Positions 28,713-37,525 of a stretch of 64,000 nt of DNA are shown piece after piece. The stretch covers positions 186,001 to 250,000 of the forward strand of contig JAFDZS010000015.1 of the NCBI GenBank assembly GCA_018266775.1. Direction: 5' to 3'. The DNA comes from Bacteroidota bacterium. Its GTDB lineage: Bacteria > Bacteroidota > Bacteroidia > Chitinophagales > Chitinophagaceae. The notes beneath the pieces were generated by a model, which was given only the letters and a program-made list of their open reading frames with translations, searched no databases and had not been told where the DNA came from. The position numbers were made by a program, and so were the translations under genes. How positions within the stretch are numbered: position 1 is the stretch's first letter; each line of letters starts with the position of its first letter.

Positions 28713-29356
28713 TGAGAAAAATAACAATAATAATAACCCTGGCCTTATGTTGCACGCAGCAATTGAAAGCGCAACAGGATACTTCATTGGCTGCAAAAGC
28801 TTCTAAGTGGGTGGGCGCATTGCATTTAGCTGATGAGGCGAAAGCGGTAAGAGTGAAAGCTGCTGTTGCGGAGCAACTTACCGCAGTGCGTGACTGGCAC
28901 AACACCCATCCCACAACATTAATTCCAGATGGTATCAACCCGGCAACGGGAAATAGATTATCTGATATAGATAAACAGGTGATCCTTTGTTCAGCACAAC
29001 CCCAATCCATTCATGAAAATTTGATGAAGGCACTGCGTGCAGATTTGGATTCTGCACAGGTAGATCAAATACTCGATCAATACACAGTGGGTAAAGTAGC
29101 ATTTACATTGAAAGGATACCAGGCCATAGTTCCTGATTTGACCCCAGCAGAAACAGCAGCGATATTGAAAAACCTGCAACAGGCGAGAGCGCAAGCCATC
29201 GATTATAAAAGCATGAAAGAGATTGTAGTGATCTTTGAAATCTATAAAACCAAATGTGAACAGTATTTGAATAATAATGGGCGCAACTGGCGGCAATTGT
29301 ATAAAGCCTATGCCGATAAAATCAAAGCTGAAAAAGCAGCCGCACAAAAACAATAA
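28709..29356 (+). CDS. Secreted DUF3826 family protein (copy 2)
   Basis: The 215-residue protein has a signal peptide ending LKAQ. Its start overlaps the upstream stop (ATGA). It shares with the 2984 gene the segment VDQILDQYTVGKVAFTLKGYQAIVPDLTPAETAAI, which aligns with the DUF3826 core, then an arginine/lysine-rich helix and NNNGRNWRQLYKAYADKIKAEK. Compared with copy 1 it has a longer ordered N-terminal half (ASKWVGALHLADEAKA) and lacks the glutamine- and proline-rich tail. The function of the family is unknown. The position inside the enzyme operon supports a role in pectin handling. Confidence 0.78.
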   Translation: MMRKITIIITLALCCTQQLKAQQDTSLAAKASKWVGALHLADEAKAVRVKAAVAEQLTAVRDWHNTHPTTLIPDGINPATGNRLSDIDKQVILCSAQPQSIHENLMKALRADLDSAQVDQILDQYTVGKVAFTLKGYQAIVPDLTPAETAAILKNLQQARAQAIDYKSMKEIVVIFEIYKTKCEQYLNNNGRNWRQLYKAYADKIKAEKAAAQKQ

Positions 29357-30483
29357 TGCACATGAAAAAAATATTTTGCTGTTGGTTGCTGTTGAGTGTT
29401 GTTGCTTCAGCCGCAGCACAACAAAAATGGAAGAAGGGTATTTTGGTGGATGAATTTATTTTTGAAAAAGCATCCTTCCCGCAAAGCCATGCCAGCACTA
29501 TTGCAGAAACACCGGAAGGTTTAATAGCAGCGTGGTTTGGCGGAACAAGGGAAGGCTATAAAGATGTGTGCATCTGGACAAGCCACCTGGTGAACGGTAA
29601 ATGGACAGCACCTGAAATGGCTGCAGATGGTGTGATGAATGATACATTGCGGTATGCCTGTTATAATCCTGTACTATACCAGGAGCCGGGCGGCGATTTA
29701 TTATTGTTTTATAAGATTGGGCCGAATGTAGCAGGCTGGACAGGCTGGATGAAACGCAGCAAAGATAACGGGCATACCTGGAGCCAACGGGAAGCCTTAC
29801 CCGCAGGGTTTTTGGGACCGATAAAAAACAAACCGCTGCTGCTGGACGGAAAATTATTATGCGGCAGCAGCACGGAAAAAGACGGCTGGAAAGTGCATAT
29901 TGAAACCACGGCGGATTGGGGAAAAACATGGACGAAGTCCGCAGATATTAATGATGGAAAAATTGTTTCAGCCATACAGCCAAGTTTTTTAACGTATAAA
30001 GATGGGCGGCTGCAAATACTCTGCCGCAGCAAGAACAGAAGCATTAATGAAAGCTGGAGCAATGACGGCGGATTGACGTGGAGTGCGATGACAGCAAGTG
30101 AATTACCCAATAACAATTCCGGAACTGATGCAGTAACGCTGAAAGATGGCAGGCAGTTGCTGGTGTATAACCATGTAAAACCCGCAGACAGTTTACCGAA
30201 CGGAAAAGGGGCCAGAACACCATTGAATGTGGCCATAAGCAAAGATGGAAAAACGTGGTATGCTGCATTGGTGCTGGAAGATTCACCCATCAGCCAATAC
30301 TCATATCCGTCGGTGATACAAAGCAAAGATGGCATGGTGCATATTGTGTATACCTGGAGACGGGAACGCATCAAGTATGTACAAATTGATCCGAAGAAAT
30401 TAAAGCTGAAAAAAATAAAGGATGGGCAATGGCCGGGAGCCCCATCTATCTTTCCCAAAGGGGAAGGAAAAGTAGAAGAATGA
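29356..30483 (+). CDS. Secreted BNR-repeat sialidase-like protein
   Basis: The 375-residue six-bladed propeller has a signal peptide ending AAAQ. Four Asp-box motifs are visible: SKDNGHTWS, TADWGKTWT, SNDGGLTWS and SKDGKTWY. FPQSHASTIAETPEGLIAAWFGGTREG near the N-terminus is a common landmark of this Bacteroidota sialidase-like group. A typical FRIP arginine motif is not seen, so true sialidase activity is doubtful. An exo-acting enzyme or lyase on a pectin end group is more likely. The ATG overlaps the upstream TAA (TAATG). It is the last gene of the 9412-30483 enzyme run. Confidence 0.7.
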   Translation: MHMKKIFCCWLLLSVVASAAAQQKWKKGILVDEFIFEKASFPQSHASTIAETPEGLIAAWFGGTREGYKDVCIWTSHLVNGKWTAPEMAADGVMNDTLRYACYNPVLYQEPGGDLLLFYKIGPNVAGWTGWMKRSKDNGHTWSQREALPAGFLGPIKNKPLLLDGKLLCGSSTEKDGWKVHIETTADWGKTWTKSADINDGKIVSAIQPSFLTYKDGRLQILCRSKNRSINESWSNDGGLTWSAMTASELPNNNSGTDAVTLKDGRQLLVYNHVKPADSLPNGKGARTPLNVAISKDGKTWYAALVLEDSPISQYSYPSVIQSKDGMVHIVYTWRRERIKYVQIDPKKLKLKKIKDGQWPGAPSIFPKGEGKVEE

Positions 30484-30607
30484 AGCGGAGAAAAAGCCTC
30501 CTACACTCGATGAGGGAATCAGCGAAGACAGAAGCGATGATATATGCGGAGATTGATTCGAATGCTACCCAAGGATGAAAACTTGTTGGAACAATAAAAT
30601 AAAACGC

Positions 30608-30688
30608 ATTTAGTCCCGTAGGGACAGAAGGTTGGTAGACGATGATATTAATATAGAAACATGAAGCCCCGTAGGGGCGAAAGACGAA
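30608..30688. repeat. Paired palindromic repeat, copy 3
   Basis: GTCCC-GTA-GGGAC lies at 30613-30625 with tail AGAAGGTTGGTAGA. GCCCC-GTA-GGGGC lies at 30666-30678 with tail GAAAGACG. Their centres are 53 nt apart. Arm sequences differ between copies, but pairing is preserved by matching changes, which argues for selection or replication through a hairpin. Confidence 0.68.
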
Positions 30689-30779
30689 TAATGTATTTAA
30701 AGACCAATAAAGATTTTATGTACAAGTGTGCGACGCCACTGAAGATGAGTATGGTGATGTGGCTCGTACCATAAAAATA

Positions 30780-30890
30780 AATTCGCAACAATCGCCTCCA
30801 TTTTCCTCCCCTTTGGGGAGGATAGGTGGGGCCTAATTCGCAACGATCTTCTCCATATCTTCCCCCTTAGGGGGAGATAGAGGGGGTTGT
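30780..30890. repeat. Two tandem copies of a CCCCTT/AAGGGG intergenic element
   Basis: The unit AATTCGCAAC...CTCCAT...TTCC(C/T)CCTT(A/T)GGGG(A/G)G(A/G)ATAG(A/G)(G/T)GGGG appears at 30780-30834 and again at 30835-30890. Each copy contains a G/C-rich palindrome (TCCCCTTTGGGGA; CCCCCTTAGGGGG) followed by a G-rich tail. Related elements lie at 61003-61043 in reverse orientation and 61102-61132 in forward orientation, both inside coding sequence. Confidence 0.65.
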
Positions 30891-30901
30891 GACTATTAAC
30901 G

Positions 30902-32470
30902 ATGAACAGCTTGCCCATTATAGATATCATTATCATCATTGCCTACCTCTTTGCAATGCTGGCCATCGGCTGGTATTTTTCCAGGCGCAATAACAATGCA
31001 GAAACGTTTACCCGTGCATCCGGAAAAATTCCGGGCTGGGCGATTGGTTTATCCATCTACGCAACATTTCTAAGCAGCAATACATTTTTAGGTAACCCCG
31101 GTAAAGCATTTGGCGGTAACTGGAATGTATTTGTGTTCAGTATTTCCATGCCGTTAGCAGCATGGGTGGCTGCAAAATATTTTGTACCCTTTTACAGGAA
31201 GACAGGAGAAATTTCTGCGTATACCCATTTGGAAAAACGTTTTGGTCCGTGGGCAAGAACTTATGCCGTGGTTTGTTTTTTACTCACACAGTTTGCACGC
31301 ATGGGCACCATCTTTTTTGGTATGGCATTAAGCTTACAGGCGCTCACCGGGTTCAGCATGCAAAGCATTATGATTGTGATGGGTGTTTGCATTATCGTGT
31401 ATACGGTACTGGGAGGAATGTCGGCAGTGATATGGACAGAAGTGGCACAGGGCATCATTAAAACCGCAGGTGCTGTTTTAATTTTGTATTTGGTATGTCA
31501 CCAGGTGCCGGGTGGTGTACAACAAATCATCGCAGTGGCAAAGGCCGATCATAAAACCAGTTTGGGCAGTATGGCGCTGGATTTTACAGCACCCACATTT
31601 TGGGTGGTGTTCTTGTATGGCTTCTTCATCAACCTGAATAATTTTGGAATGGACCAGAATTATATTCAGCGGTATCATACGGCAGCCACACCGCAACAGG
31701 CTGCAAAATCAGTTTGGTTATGCGTGGCGATGTATGTGCCGGTGTCGTTGTTGTTCGTGCTGATTGGAACATCGCTGTATGCTTATTATCAAACACAGCC
31801 CGGTGCCATTGATCCGGTGAAATTACAATTGGCCGCCGAAAAATTAGGTGCAGCAGCCACACCGCAACAATTGCAGCAACTGGCAGCAACATTTACACCG
31901 GCTGATTATGCGGATAAAGTATTGCCTTATTTTATGGTGCATCATGTACCCAAAGGTTTACTGGGTTTAATTGTGGCGGCCATTCTTTCCGCGGCTATGA
32001 GCACCATCAGCAGTAATATGAATGCGAGTGCCACGGTGTTTACGATGGATATTTATAAAAAATATTTCCGAACAGCAATCACACCATCTTCCCAATTAAA
32101 AACATTGCATATAGCAACTGTGGTTTTTGGGTTAATTGGGTTAAGCGCCGGGCTGGCCATGATTGGCGCCAAAAGCTTACTGGATACGTGGTGGAAATTA
32201 TCGGGCATTTTTGCGGGCGGCATGTTAGGATTGTTTTTACTGGGGCTGATCAGCAAAAAAGCAAAAAGTCCTGCTGCAGTCACCGCAACCATTATTGGTG
32301 TGCTGGTGATATTATGGATGACATTCAGTGACAATATCAGTAATGATTATGCCTGGTTAAAAAGCAGCCTGCACAGCAATATGATCATAGTAATCGGTAC
32401 GCTGTCTATCTTTTTGGCTGGTATGATGATCGCTCCGCTCAGCAATAAAAACAGCAATGGACAGGATTGA
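30902..32470 (+). CDS. Sodium:solute symporter (SSS family), first copy
   Basis: The 522-residue inner-membrane transporter has about 13 hydrophobic segments and takes up a sugar or sugar acid with sodium. Family landmarks are the N-terminal helix IIIIAYLFAMLAIGWYFSRR, GKIPGWAIGLSIYATFLSSNTFLGNPGKAF with the unwound first core helix, LGGMSAVIWTEVAQGIIKTAG, and GLIVAAILSAAMSTISSNMNASATVF. It opens the catabolic cassette and its 3' end abuts the FAH-family gene. The group resembles SSS carriers found beside sialic acid and uronate genes. Ligand is not assigned. Confidence 0.88.
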   Translation: MNSLPIIDIIIIIAYLFAMLAIGWYFSRRNNNAETFTRASGKIPGWAIGLSIYATFLSSNTFLGNPGKAFGGNWNVFVFSISMPLAAWVAAKYFVPFYRKTGEISAYTHLEKRFGPWARTYAVVCFLLTQFARMGTIFFGMALSLQALTGFSMQSIMIVMGVCIIVYTVLGGMSAVIWTEVAQGIIKTAGAVLILYLVCHQVPGGVQQIIAVAKADHKTSLGSMALDFTAPTFWVVFLYGFFINLNNFGMDQNYIQRYHTAATPQQAAKSVWLCVAMYVPVSLLFVLIGTSLYAYYQTQPGAIDPVKLQLAAEKLGAAATPQQLQQLAATFTPADYADKVLPYFMVHHVPKGLLGLIVAAILSAAMSTISSNMNASATVFTMDIYKKYFRTAITPSSQLKTLHIATVVFGLIGLSAGLAMIGAKSLLDTWWKLSGIFAGGMLGLFLLGLISKKAKSPAAVTATIIGVLVILWMTFSDNISNDYAWLKSSLHSNMIIVIGTLSIFLAGMMIAPLSNKNSNGQD

Positions 32471-32514
32471 TGCCATTGATATTACAAGTATTTTTGGATA
32501 CTAATTTCTCTTAC

Positions 32515-33351
32515 ATGAAAATCTATAAAACCAATACGGGAATTGTGCTTGAACATGAAAGCCAATATTACCTGTCTGCAGAACAAAACTGGGACACACT
32601 TATTAACCACGATAACCTGTTTGCTTATCTTTTGCAACAGGTGAAAACAACGGAACCGGTGGGAGACAGCAACTGGTTAAATCAATTGCATATCCTTGCT
32701 CCGGTTGGTTCGCAGGAAATTTGGGCGGCAGGGGTAACTTACCTGCGCAGCAAAGTGGCCCGTATGGAAGAAAGTGAACAAAGCGGCGGCGCTACATTTT
32801 ATGATAAAGTGTATGACGCCGAACGTCCTGAATTATTTTTTAAAGCCACTGCGCAACGGGCTGTAGGCACCAATGATTATGTGCGCATCCGTAAAGACAG
32901 TATATGGAATGTGCCCGAACCGGAGCTGACACTGGTAGTAAATTCTTCCAGCAAAATAGTAGGATATACCATTGGGAACGACATGAGTAGTCGTAGTATT
33001 GAGGGGGAAAATCCGCTGTACCTGCCACAGGCAAAAGTATATGATAAAAGTGCCGGTTTGGGGCCTTGTGTTTTAGTTACAGCAAAGGAAATTCCATCCA
33101 GTACAGGCATTGCCATCACCATTGAAAGGAATCAAAAAGAAGTGTACAAAGCTTCCACAACGATTGACCAGATGAAAAGATCACATACAGAATTGGTGTC
33201 GTTTTTATTCCGGGAATATTCTTTTCCTGATGGTGCGTATTTGATGACAGGCACCTGCCTTGTACCAGGCAATGATTTTACATTGCAAAGCAAAGATGTG
33301 ATCACGATAACAATAGATCACATCGGCACATTGGTGAATATTGTTGAATAA
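32515..33351 (+). CDS. Fumarylacetoacetate hydrolase (FAH)-family enzyme
   Basis: The 278-residue cytoplasmic enzyme starts at ATG 32515 because MKIYKTNTGIVLEHESQYYL is the usual N-terminus of the group; earlier starts at 32467 or 32470 overlap the symporter. The metal site is visible as VPEPELTLVV (two glutamates) and later acidic residues in GNDMSSRSIEGENPLYLPQAKVYDKSAGLGP. Members act as 2-keto-3-deoxy-sugar-acid dehydratases or diketo-acid hydrolases, giving alpha-ketoglutarate semialdehyde or pyruvate plus an acid. With aldolases and dehydrogenases around it, a role in breaking down a keto-deoxy sugar acid is likely. The exact substrate is open. Confidence 0.8.
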   Translation: MKIYKTNTGIVLEHESQYYLSAEQNWDTLINHDNLFAYLLQQVKTTEPVGDSNWLNQLHILAPVGSQEIWAAGVTYLRSKVARMEESEQSGGATFYDKVYDAERPELFFKATAQRAVGTNDYVRIRKDSIWNVPEPELTLVVNSSSKIVGYTIGNDMSSRSIEGENPLYLPQAKVYDKSAGLGPCVLVTAKEIPSSTGIAITIERNQKEVYKASTTIDQMKRSHTELVSFLFREYSFPDGAYLMTGTCLVPGNDFTLQSKDVITITIDHIGTLVNIVE

Positions 33352-33364
33352 AAGTGTACGAACT

Positions 33365-34342
33365 ATGGATATGAAAAAATTTGTTCCGGTAATGATCACT
33401 CCTTTCAACCTGAAAGCAAAGGTTGACCTGGATGTGGTGAGCCACCTGGTGGATTTTTACCTGGCTGCAGGCGTAAAAGGTTTTTTTGCCAATTGCCTCA
33501 GCAGTGAAATGTACAGTATTACTGAAGATGAACGGCTGCAACTGACACAGCATATTATGCGTTATGTGAATGGGCGTGTGCCGGTGGTGGCCACAGGTTC
33601 TTTCGGCTTAACGGTGTATGATAAAGCAGAGTTTACTAAAAAGATTTATGATACCGGTATTGATGCTGTCATTCTCATTACCGGGCATTATGCCAATGTG
33701 GAAGACAGTGATGAAGTACTGCTGAAAAATTTCGACCGTATGTTTGCGCTGACAGGCAACATACCCTTAGGCATGTACGAATGCCCGGCGCCTTACAAAC
33801 GTATTCTTGGCACAGATGTATTCAAACAGTTGTTATCCGCCAACAGGATGGTGTATCATAAAGACACTTCTATTGACCTGGAAAAGGTAAAAGCCAAACT
33901 GGATATTTTAAAAAGCACATCGAATAAGCTGGAGTTTTACGATGCTCATTCACCCAATGCCATGTACAGTATACAAATGGGGGCGAAGGGCATGTCATCT
34001 ATCAGCGGAAATTTTTATCCTGAAATATTGGTGTGGATGGTGAACAATGCCAGCGACCCCACCAAACAGGAACAGGTAAAATGGTTGCAGGCGGAAATCA
34101 GTCGTGTTGATCCATTGATCCACATTGCTTATCCGATGAGCGCTAAATATTTTTTGCGCAAGCGTGGATTGCCGGTAAGAACTATCAGCCGTGCCACTGC
34201 ATTGGAATTAACACCCGAACAAAAAAGAACACTGGATGAAATTCATACCAGTTTCGAAAACTGGTGCACACAATTAAATATAAAACCGGTGGATATTGAA
34301 CAGTTGATGCTGCCGAAATATCCGCTGGATGCAGCAATATGA
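33365..34342 (+). CDS. Dihydrodipicolinate synthase/NAL-family aldolase (copy 1)
   Basis: This is a 325-residue class I aldolase-type TIM barrel. ATG 33365 is preferred; ATG 33371 is an alternative, and a TTG at 33341 would overlap the FAH gene. The Schiff-base lysine should be K166 in VYHKDTS and the conserved tyrosine Y138 in MYECP. The usual TTGE motif is replaced by NCLSSEMYSI, so it is a divergent member and not the lysine-biosynthesis enzyme. Such proteins cleave or dehydrate 2-keto-3-deoxy sugar acids, or act as N-acetylneuraminate-lyase-like enzymes. It sits in a + strand run with very short gaps. Confidence 0.8.
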   Translation: MDMKKFVPVMITPFNLKAKVDLDVVSHLVDFYLAAGVKGFFANCLSSEMYSITEDERLQLTQHIMRYVNGRVPVVATGSFGLTVYDKAEFTKKIYDTGIDAVILITGHYANVEDSDEVLLKNFDRMFALTGNIPLGMYECPAPYKRILGTDVFKQLLSANRMVYHKDTSIDLEKVKAKLDILKSTSNKLEFYDAHSPNAMYSIQMGAKGMSSISGNFYPEILVWMVNNASDPTKQEQVKWLQAEISRVDPLIHIAYPMSAKYFLRKRGLPVRTISRATALELTPEQKRTLDEIHTSFENWCTQLNIKPVDIEQLMLPKYPLDAAI

Positions 34343-34346
34343 ATTA

Positions 34347-34381
34347 CCCGGGACTTTAGTCCCGGGGAAAAAAATAAAAAA
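34347..34381 (+). promoter_or_regulatory. Hairpin plus A-rich leader before the iron alcohol dehydrogenase
   Basis: CCCGGGACTTTAGTCCCGGG (34347-34366) gives a 9-bp stem with only two unpaired bases. It is followed by an almost pure A leader up to ATG 34382. It begins four bases after the upstream stop. The same arrangement, with unrelated stem sequence, occurs at 54124-54156. It may stabilise the 3' end of the upstream message or expose the A-rich ribosome landing site. It could also be a mobile palindromic repeat. Confidence 0.6.
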
Positions 34382-35530
34382 ATGAAGGAACGATTGCAAA
34401 TAATCTTCCCCGGAAAATTAGTTTTTGGTAATGGTGTATTGGCGCAGTTGCCTGAGGAAGTCATTGCATTGCAACCAGCAAAAGTTTTCGTTGCAACAAT
34501 AACGCCATTGCTGCCTGCAATTGAAACAGCAGTGCAAACACTGGAGCAAAACAACATTGAGGTATTGACAGATACTTCCATAGTGCAGGAACCAACCTTT
34601 GCTGACTTTCATCAGTTGATGAAAAAAGTAACACCCTTTAATCCGGATATTATTATTGGTATTGGAGGCGGCAGTGTGCTGGACGTTGCTAAGTTAGTGG
34701 CAGCACAATTAGATAATGAGCAGGAATTAAAAGATTATGTTGGAATAGGTTTGCTGAAAGGAAGAAAGAAAAAATTGATTGTTGTACCGGCAACAAGTGG
34801 AACAGGAAGCGAAGCATCGCCCAACGCCATTTTGGTTGATGACAGCGATCATCAAAAGAAAGGCATCATCAGTCCGTATTTAGTGCCTGATATTATTTAC
34901 GCAGATCCATTGCTAACCATTTCAGTTCCGCCGGCCATTACTGCTGCAACAGGGCTGGATGCATTGACACATTGCCTGGAAGCATACACCAATAAATTTT
35001 CGCAACCGTTCATAGATATGTTTGCCTATGAAGGGATGCGGTTGATTGCAGCTAACATTGTAACCGCAGTCAATGATGGAACAAATGTTGAGGCACGGGA
35101 AAAAGTGGCGATGGGCAGTTTGCTCGGCGGCTTTTGTTTGGGGCCGGTGAATACTGCAGGAGTGCATGCATTATCCTATCCATTGGGCAGTATGTTTCAT
35201 TTACCGCATGGTTTATCGAATGCATTGTTATTGCCTTATGTCATGCAGTTTAACATCCCATCCGCTGTGCATCGGTATGCAGATGTTGCAGTGGCGCTGG
35301 GTTGTACCAAACAGGAAAATGATACGGCCACTGCTTATGCGGGTGTACAAAAAATACGGGAACTGATTGCAGCATGCGGTATTCCATCAACACTGCAGGA
35401 AGTAAACGTGCCGGAATCTGCTATACCACAAATGGCCGCAGATGCCATGAAAATACAACGGCTCTTAAAAAATAATCCAAGAGCAATTACTGAACAGGAT
35501 GCGATCTTCATTTATTCAACAGCTTACTGA
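34382..35530 (+). CDS. Iron-containing alcohol dehydrogenase
   Basis: The 382-residue group III alcohol dehydrogenase has the NAD-binding loop IGGGSVLDVAK (94-104) and VVPATSGTGSEASPNAI. The metal ligands can be read as D193 and H197 in GLDALTHCLEAY, H262, and H276 in HLPHGLSNALLLPYVM. It should reduce a short aldehyde such as glycolaldehyde or lactaldehyde, or oxidise a sugar-acid alcohol, working with the aldolases on each side. The stop overlaps the start of the next gene (TGATG). Confidence 0.88.
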   Translation: MKERLQIIFPGKLVFGNGVLAQLPEEVIALQPAKVFVATITPLLPAIETAVQTLEQNNIEVLTDTSIVQEPTFADFHQLMKKVTPFNPDIIIGIGGGSVLDVAKLVAAQLDNEQELKDYVGIGLLKGRKKKLIVVPATSGTGSEASPNAILVDDSDHQKKGIISPYLVPDIIYADPLLTISVPPAITAATGLDALTHCLEAYTNKFSQPFIDMFAYEGMRLIAANIVTAVNDGTNVEAREKVAMGSLLGGFCLGPVNTAGVHALSYPLGSMFHLPHGLSNALLLPYVMQFNIPSAVHRYADVAVALGCTKQENDTATAYAGVQKIRELIAACGIPSTLQEVNVPESAIPQMAADAMKIQRLLKNNPRAITEQDAIFIYSTAY

Positions 35531-36432
35531 TGTATCAGGAAAAAAAATATAAAGGAATTATTGTGCCGGCAGTAACGCCGCTTACCGAAACGTACCAGTT
35601 GGATGAAGGTGCTGTAACAAAAATGTTTCAGCAATTTTATGAACATGATATAGCGCCGTTTATACTCGGAACAACTGGAGAAGCCGCTTCATTGCCCAAT
35701 GAAGTAAAAGAAGCGTACATCAAAGCGGCAGAAAAAAATAAAAAGCCGGGAACGGTTTTGTATGCAGGCATTGCTTCGAATGTATTATTGGAATCCATTG
35801 AGCTGGCGAAGTTTTGTGCCGATCATCAGGTGGATGCAGTCGCTGCAACATTGCCTTCTTATTATACTTTGACCAATGCGCAGATGCAGCATTATTTTGA
35901 AGACCTTGCAGATGCCATTCCGCTGCCGTTGATCATTTACAATATTCCTTCCACCACGCACATGAGCATTCCGCTTGAAGTGGTGGATGAGCTAAGCATG
36001 CATCCCAACATCGTAGCCATAAAAGATTCTGAACGGAGTGAAGAAAGATTAATGAAGTCGCTGGAGCTGTGGAAAGACCGGCGTGACTTTGGGCATTTTC
36101 TCGGCTGGGCGGCAAAATCGGCCATTGCATTAATTGGCGGCAGCGACGGCTTAATACCGAGCACCGGTAATGCAGCGCCCTGGATCTACTCCCGCATGTG
36201 GAAGGCATTTCTTCAAAATGATTTTAAAGAAGTATATGCCATGCAGGTGAAAAGTGATCAGTACGGCGAAATATACCAGGACGGCAAAACATTGGGAGAA
36301 AGTTTGTGGGCTTTAAAAGTGCTGATGAAACAATTACGTATATGCGATACAGTGGTAATGCCGCCATTGCAGCCCATGACCGCCGAAGCAGAAAATATTT
36401 TACTCAACAAACTGGAAGTGGTTTCAAAATAA
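35530..36432 (+). CDS. Dihydrodipicolinate synthase/NAL-family aldolase (copy 2)
   Basis: This 300-residue TIM barrel has the canonical family motifs GTTGEAASLP, YNIPSTTHMSIP (Y137) and VAIKDSERS (Schiff-base K165). It is closer to the family norm than copy 1. The catabolic setting argues for a 2-keto-3-deoxy-aldonate aldolase or dehydratase rather than lysine biosynthesis. Two aldolases in one cassette suggest two keto-acid substrates or two steps of one route. It is coupled to the upstream dehydrogenase by a 1-base overlap and followed 4 bases later by the PdxA-like gene. Confidence 0.85.
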   Translation: MYQEKKYKGIIVPAVTPLTETYQLDEGAVTKMFQQFYEHDIAPFILGTTGEAASLPNEVKEAYIKAAEKNKKPGTVLYAGIASNVLLESIELAKFCADHQVDAVAATLPSYYTLTNAQMQHYFEDLADAIPLPLIIYNIPSTTHMSIPLEVVDELSMHPNIVAIKDSERSEERLMKSLELWKDRRDFGHFLGWAAKSAIALIGGSDGLIPSTGNAAPWIYSRMWKAFLQNDFKEVYAMQVKSDQYGEIYQDGKTLGESLWALKVLMKQLRICDTVVMPPLQPMTAEAENILLNKLEVVSK

Positions 36433-36436
36433 AACA

Positions 36437-37525
36437 ATGAACATTCAGGAAACACAAACGCCGGTACAGCTGAAAACTTCAACACCAGAAAGTTTGCCTG
36501 TTATCGGTATCACGATGGGCGACCCTGCCAGCATTGGCCCGGAGATTGCCATCAAAGCATTGCTGGATAAAAAAATATACAGCATGTGTAAACCCTTACT
36601 TGTGGGAGACGCAGGTGTATTGCAGCACATCATACAAAAGCTGTCTTTACCAGTAACTATCAATAAGATCCATGCGGTGGAAGAAGCGCAGTTTCAATAC
36701 GGCGTTATTGATGTGTATGATTTATCGTTGGTGAATATCGGCCAATTGGTATTTGGGGAAATCAGCGCCATGTGTGGCGAAGCCGCCTTTCAATCAGTAA
36801 AAAAAGTAATTGAGCTGGCGCTGGAAAAAAAGATTGACGCTACGGTGACCGGGCCCATCAATAAAAAATCTATTAATGATGCAGGGCATCATTTTGCAGG
36901 ACATACAGAGATCTATGCACATTTCACCAACACAAAAAAATATGCCATGCTGCTGGTGGAAGATAAAATGAAAGTGATCCATGTCAGCACCCATGTATCC
37001 TTGCGCCAGGCTTGTGATCTGGTAAAGAAAGAAAGAATACTGGAAGTAACGCAACTGCTGTATAACGGCATGATCAGCCTGGGTGAACAGAATTTAAAAA
37101 TTGGTATTGCAGGATTAAATCCGCATGCAGGCGATAGCGGTTTATTTGGAACAGAAGACACCGAAGAAATTTTGCCCGCCGTAGAAGCGGCCCGCAAAAT
37201 GGGGTATGATGTGGAAGGGCCGGTACCACCAGATACGATGTTTGCCAAAGCTGCAACAGGATATTACGGAGGTGTGGTGGCTATGTATCATGACCAGGGA
37301 CATATTCCTTTTAAGTTAGCAGGCTTTAAATGGAATGCCGAAAAAAAACAAATGGACAGTGTGAAAGGGGTGAACATTACAATGGGCTTGCCCATCATCC
37401 GCACCTCGGTGGATCATGGCACTGCATTTGAAATTGCGGGCAAAGGTATTGCCAGCGCCGATGCCATGATACTGGCTATTGAAAGTGCGGTGCAGTTGAG
37501 TAAATATAAAAAAGGTGAGTTGTGA
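36437..37525 (+). CDS. PdxA2-like 4-phospho-tetronate dehydrogenase
   Basis: The 362-residue enzyme belongs to the PdxA family. Motifs are TMGDPASIGPEIAIKAL, ATVTGPINKKSIN, GHTEIYAHF, THVSLRQACDLV, AGLNPHAGDSGLFG, AMYHDQGHIPFK and TSVDHGTAFEIAGKG, with the metal-binding histidines and aspartates in place. Beside a DUF1537 kinase, PdxA relatives act as 4-phospho-D-threonate or D-erythronate dehydrogenases, making dihydroxyacetone phosphate and CO2. That role fits better here than pyridoxal phosphate synthesis, since no other B6 gene is near. The last codons run into a heptamer repeat in which the stop codon itself lies. Confidence 0.85.
   Translation: MNIQETQTPVQLKTSTPESLPVIGITMGDPASIGPEIAIKALLDKKIYSMCKPLLVGDAGVLQHIIQKLSLPVTINKIHAVEEAQFQYGVIDVYDLSLVNIGQLVFGEISAMCGEAAFQSVKKVIELALEKKIDATVTGPINKKSINDAGHHFAGHTEIYAHFTNTKKYAMLLVEDKMKVIHVSTHVSLRQACDLVKKERILEVTQLLYNGMISLGEQNLKIGIAGLNPHAGDSGLFGTEDTEEILPAVEAARKMGYDVEGPVPPDTMFAKAATGYYGGVVAMYHDQGHIPFKLAGFKWNAEKKQMDSVKGVNITMGLPIIRTSVDHGTAFEIAGKGIASADAMILAIESAVQLSKYKKGEL

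Larger units (their letters stand above)
30484..30901. other. Gene-free 418-base repeat region
   Basis: No convincing gene is present. From left to right it holds about 125 bases with no recognisable structure, the third paired palindrome (30610-30688), the motif GCGACGCCACTGAAGAT at 30730-30746 that recurs with two mismatches at 58954-58970, and two tandem 54-56 bp units of a CCCCTT/AAGGGG element (30780-30890). Eleven bases later the symporter gene begins. The segment separates the extracellular-enzyme run from the catabolic cassette and is the natural place for a promoter, though I could not settle on one. Confidence 0.7.

Noticed and set aside
29709..30458. A 249-codon open frame on the minus strand
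   Set aside because: It lies opposite the sialidase-like gene, has no family motifs, and that gene shows clear Asp-box repeats.
29356..30483. True sialidase acting on sialic acid
   Set aside because: Asp boxes are present, but no FRIP arginine motif was seen and the context is plant pectin.
33365..36432. DapA-type lysine biosynthesis enzymes
   Set aside because: Two copies lie in a sugar-acid cassette, one with a changed TTGE motif; no other lysine genes are present.
36437..37525. PdxA in vitamin B6 synthesis
   Set aside because: No other pyridoxal phosphate genes are nearby and a DUF1537 kinase follows directly, as in tetronate catabolism.
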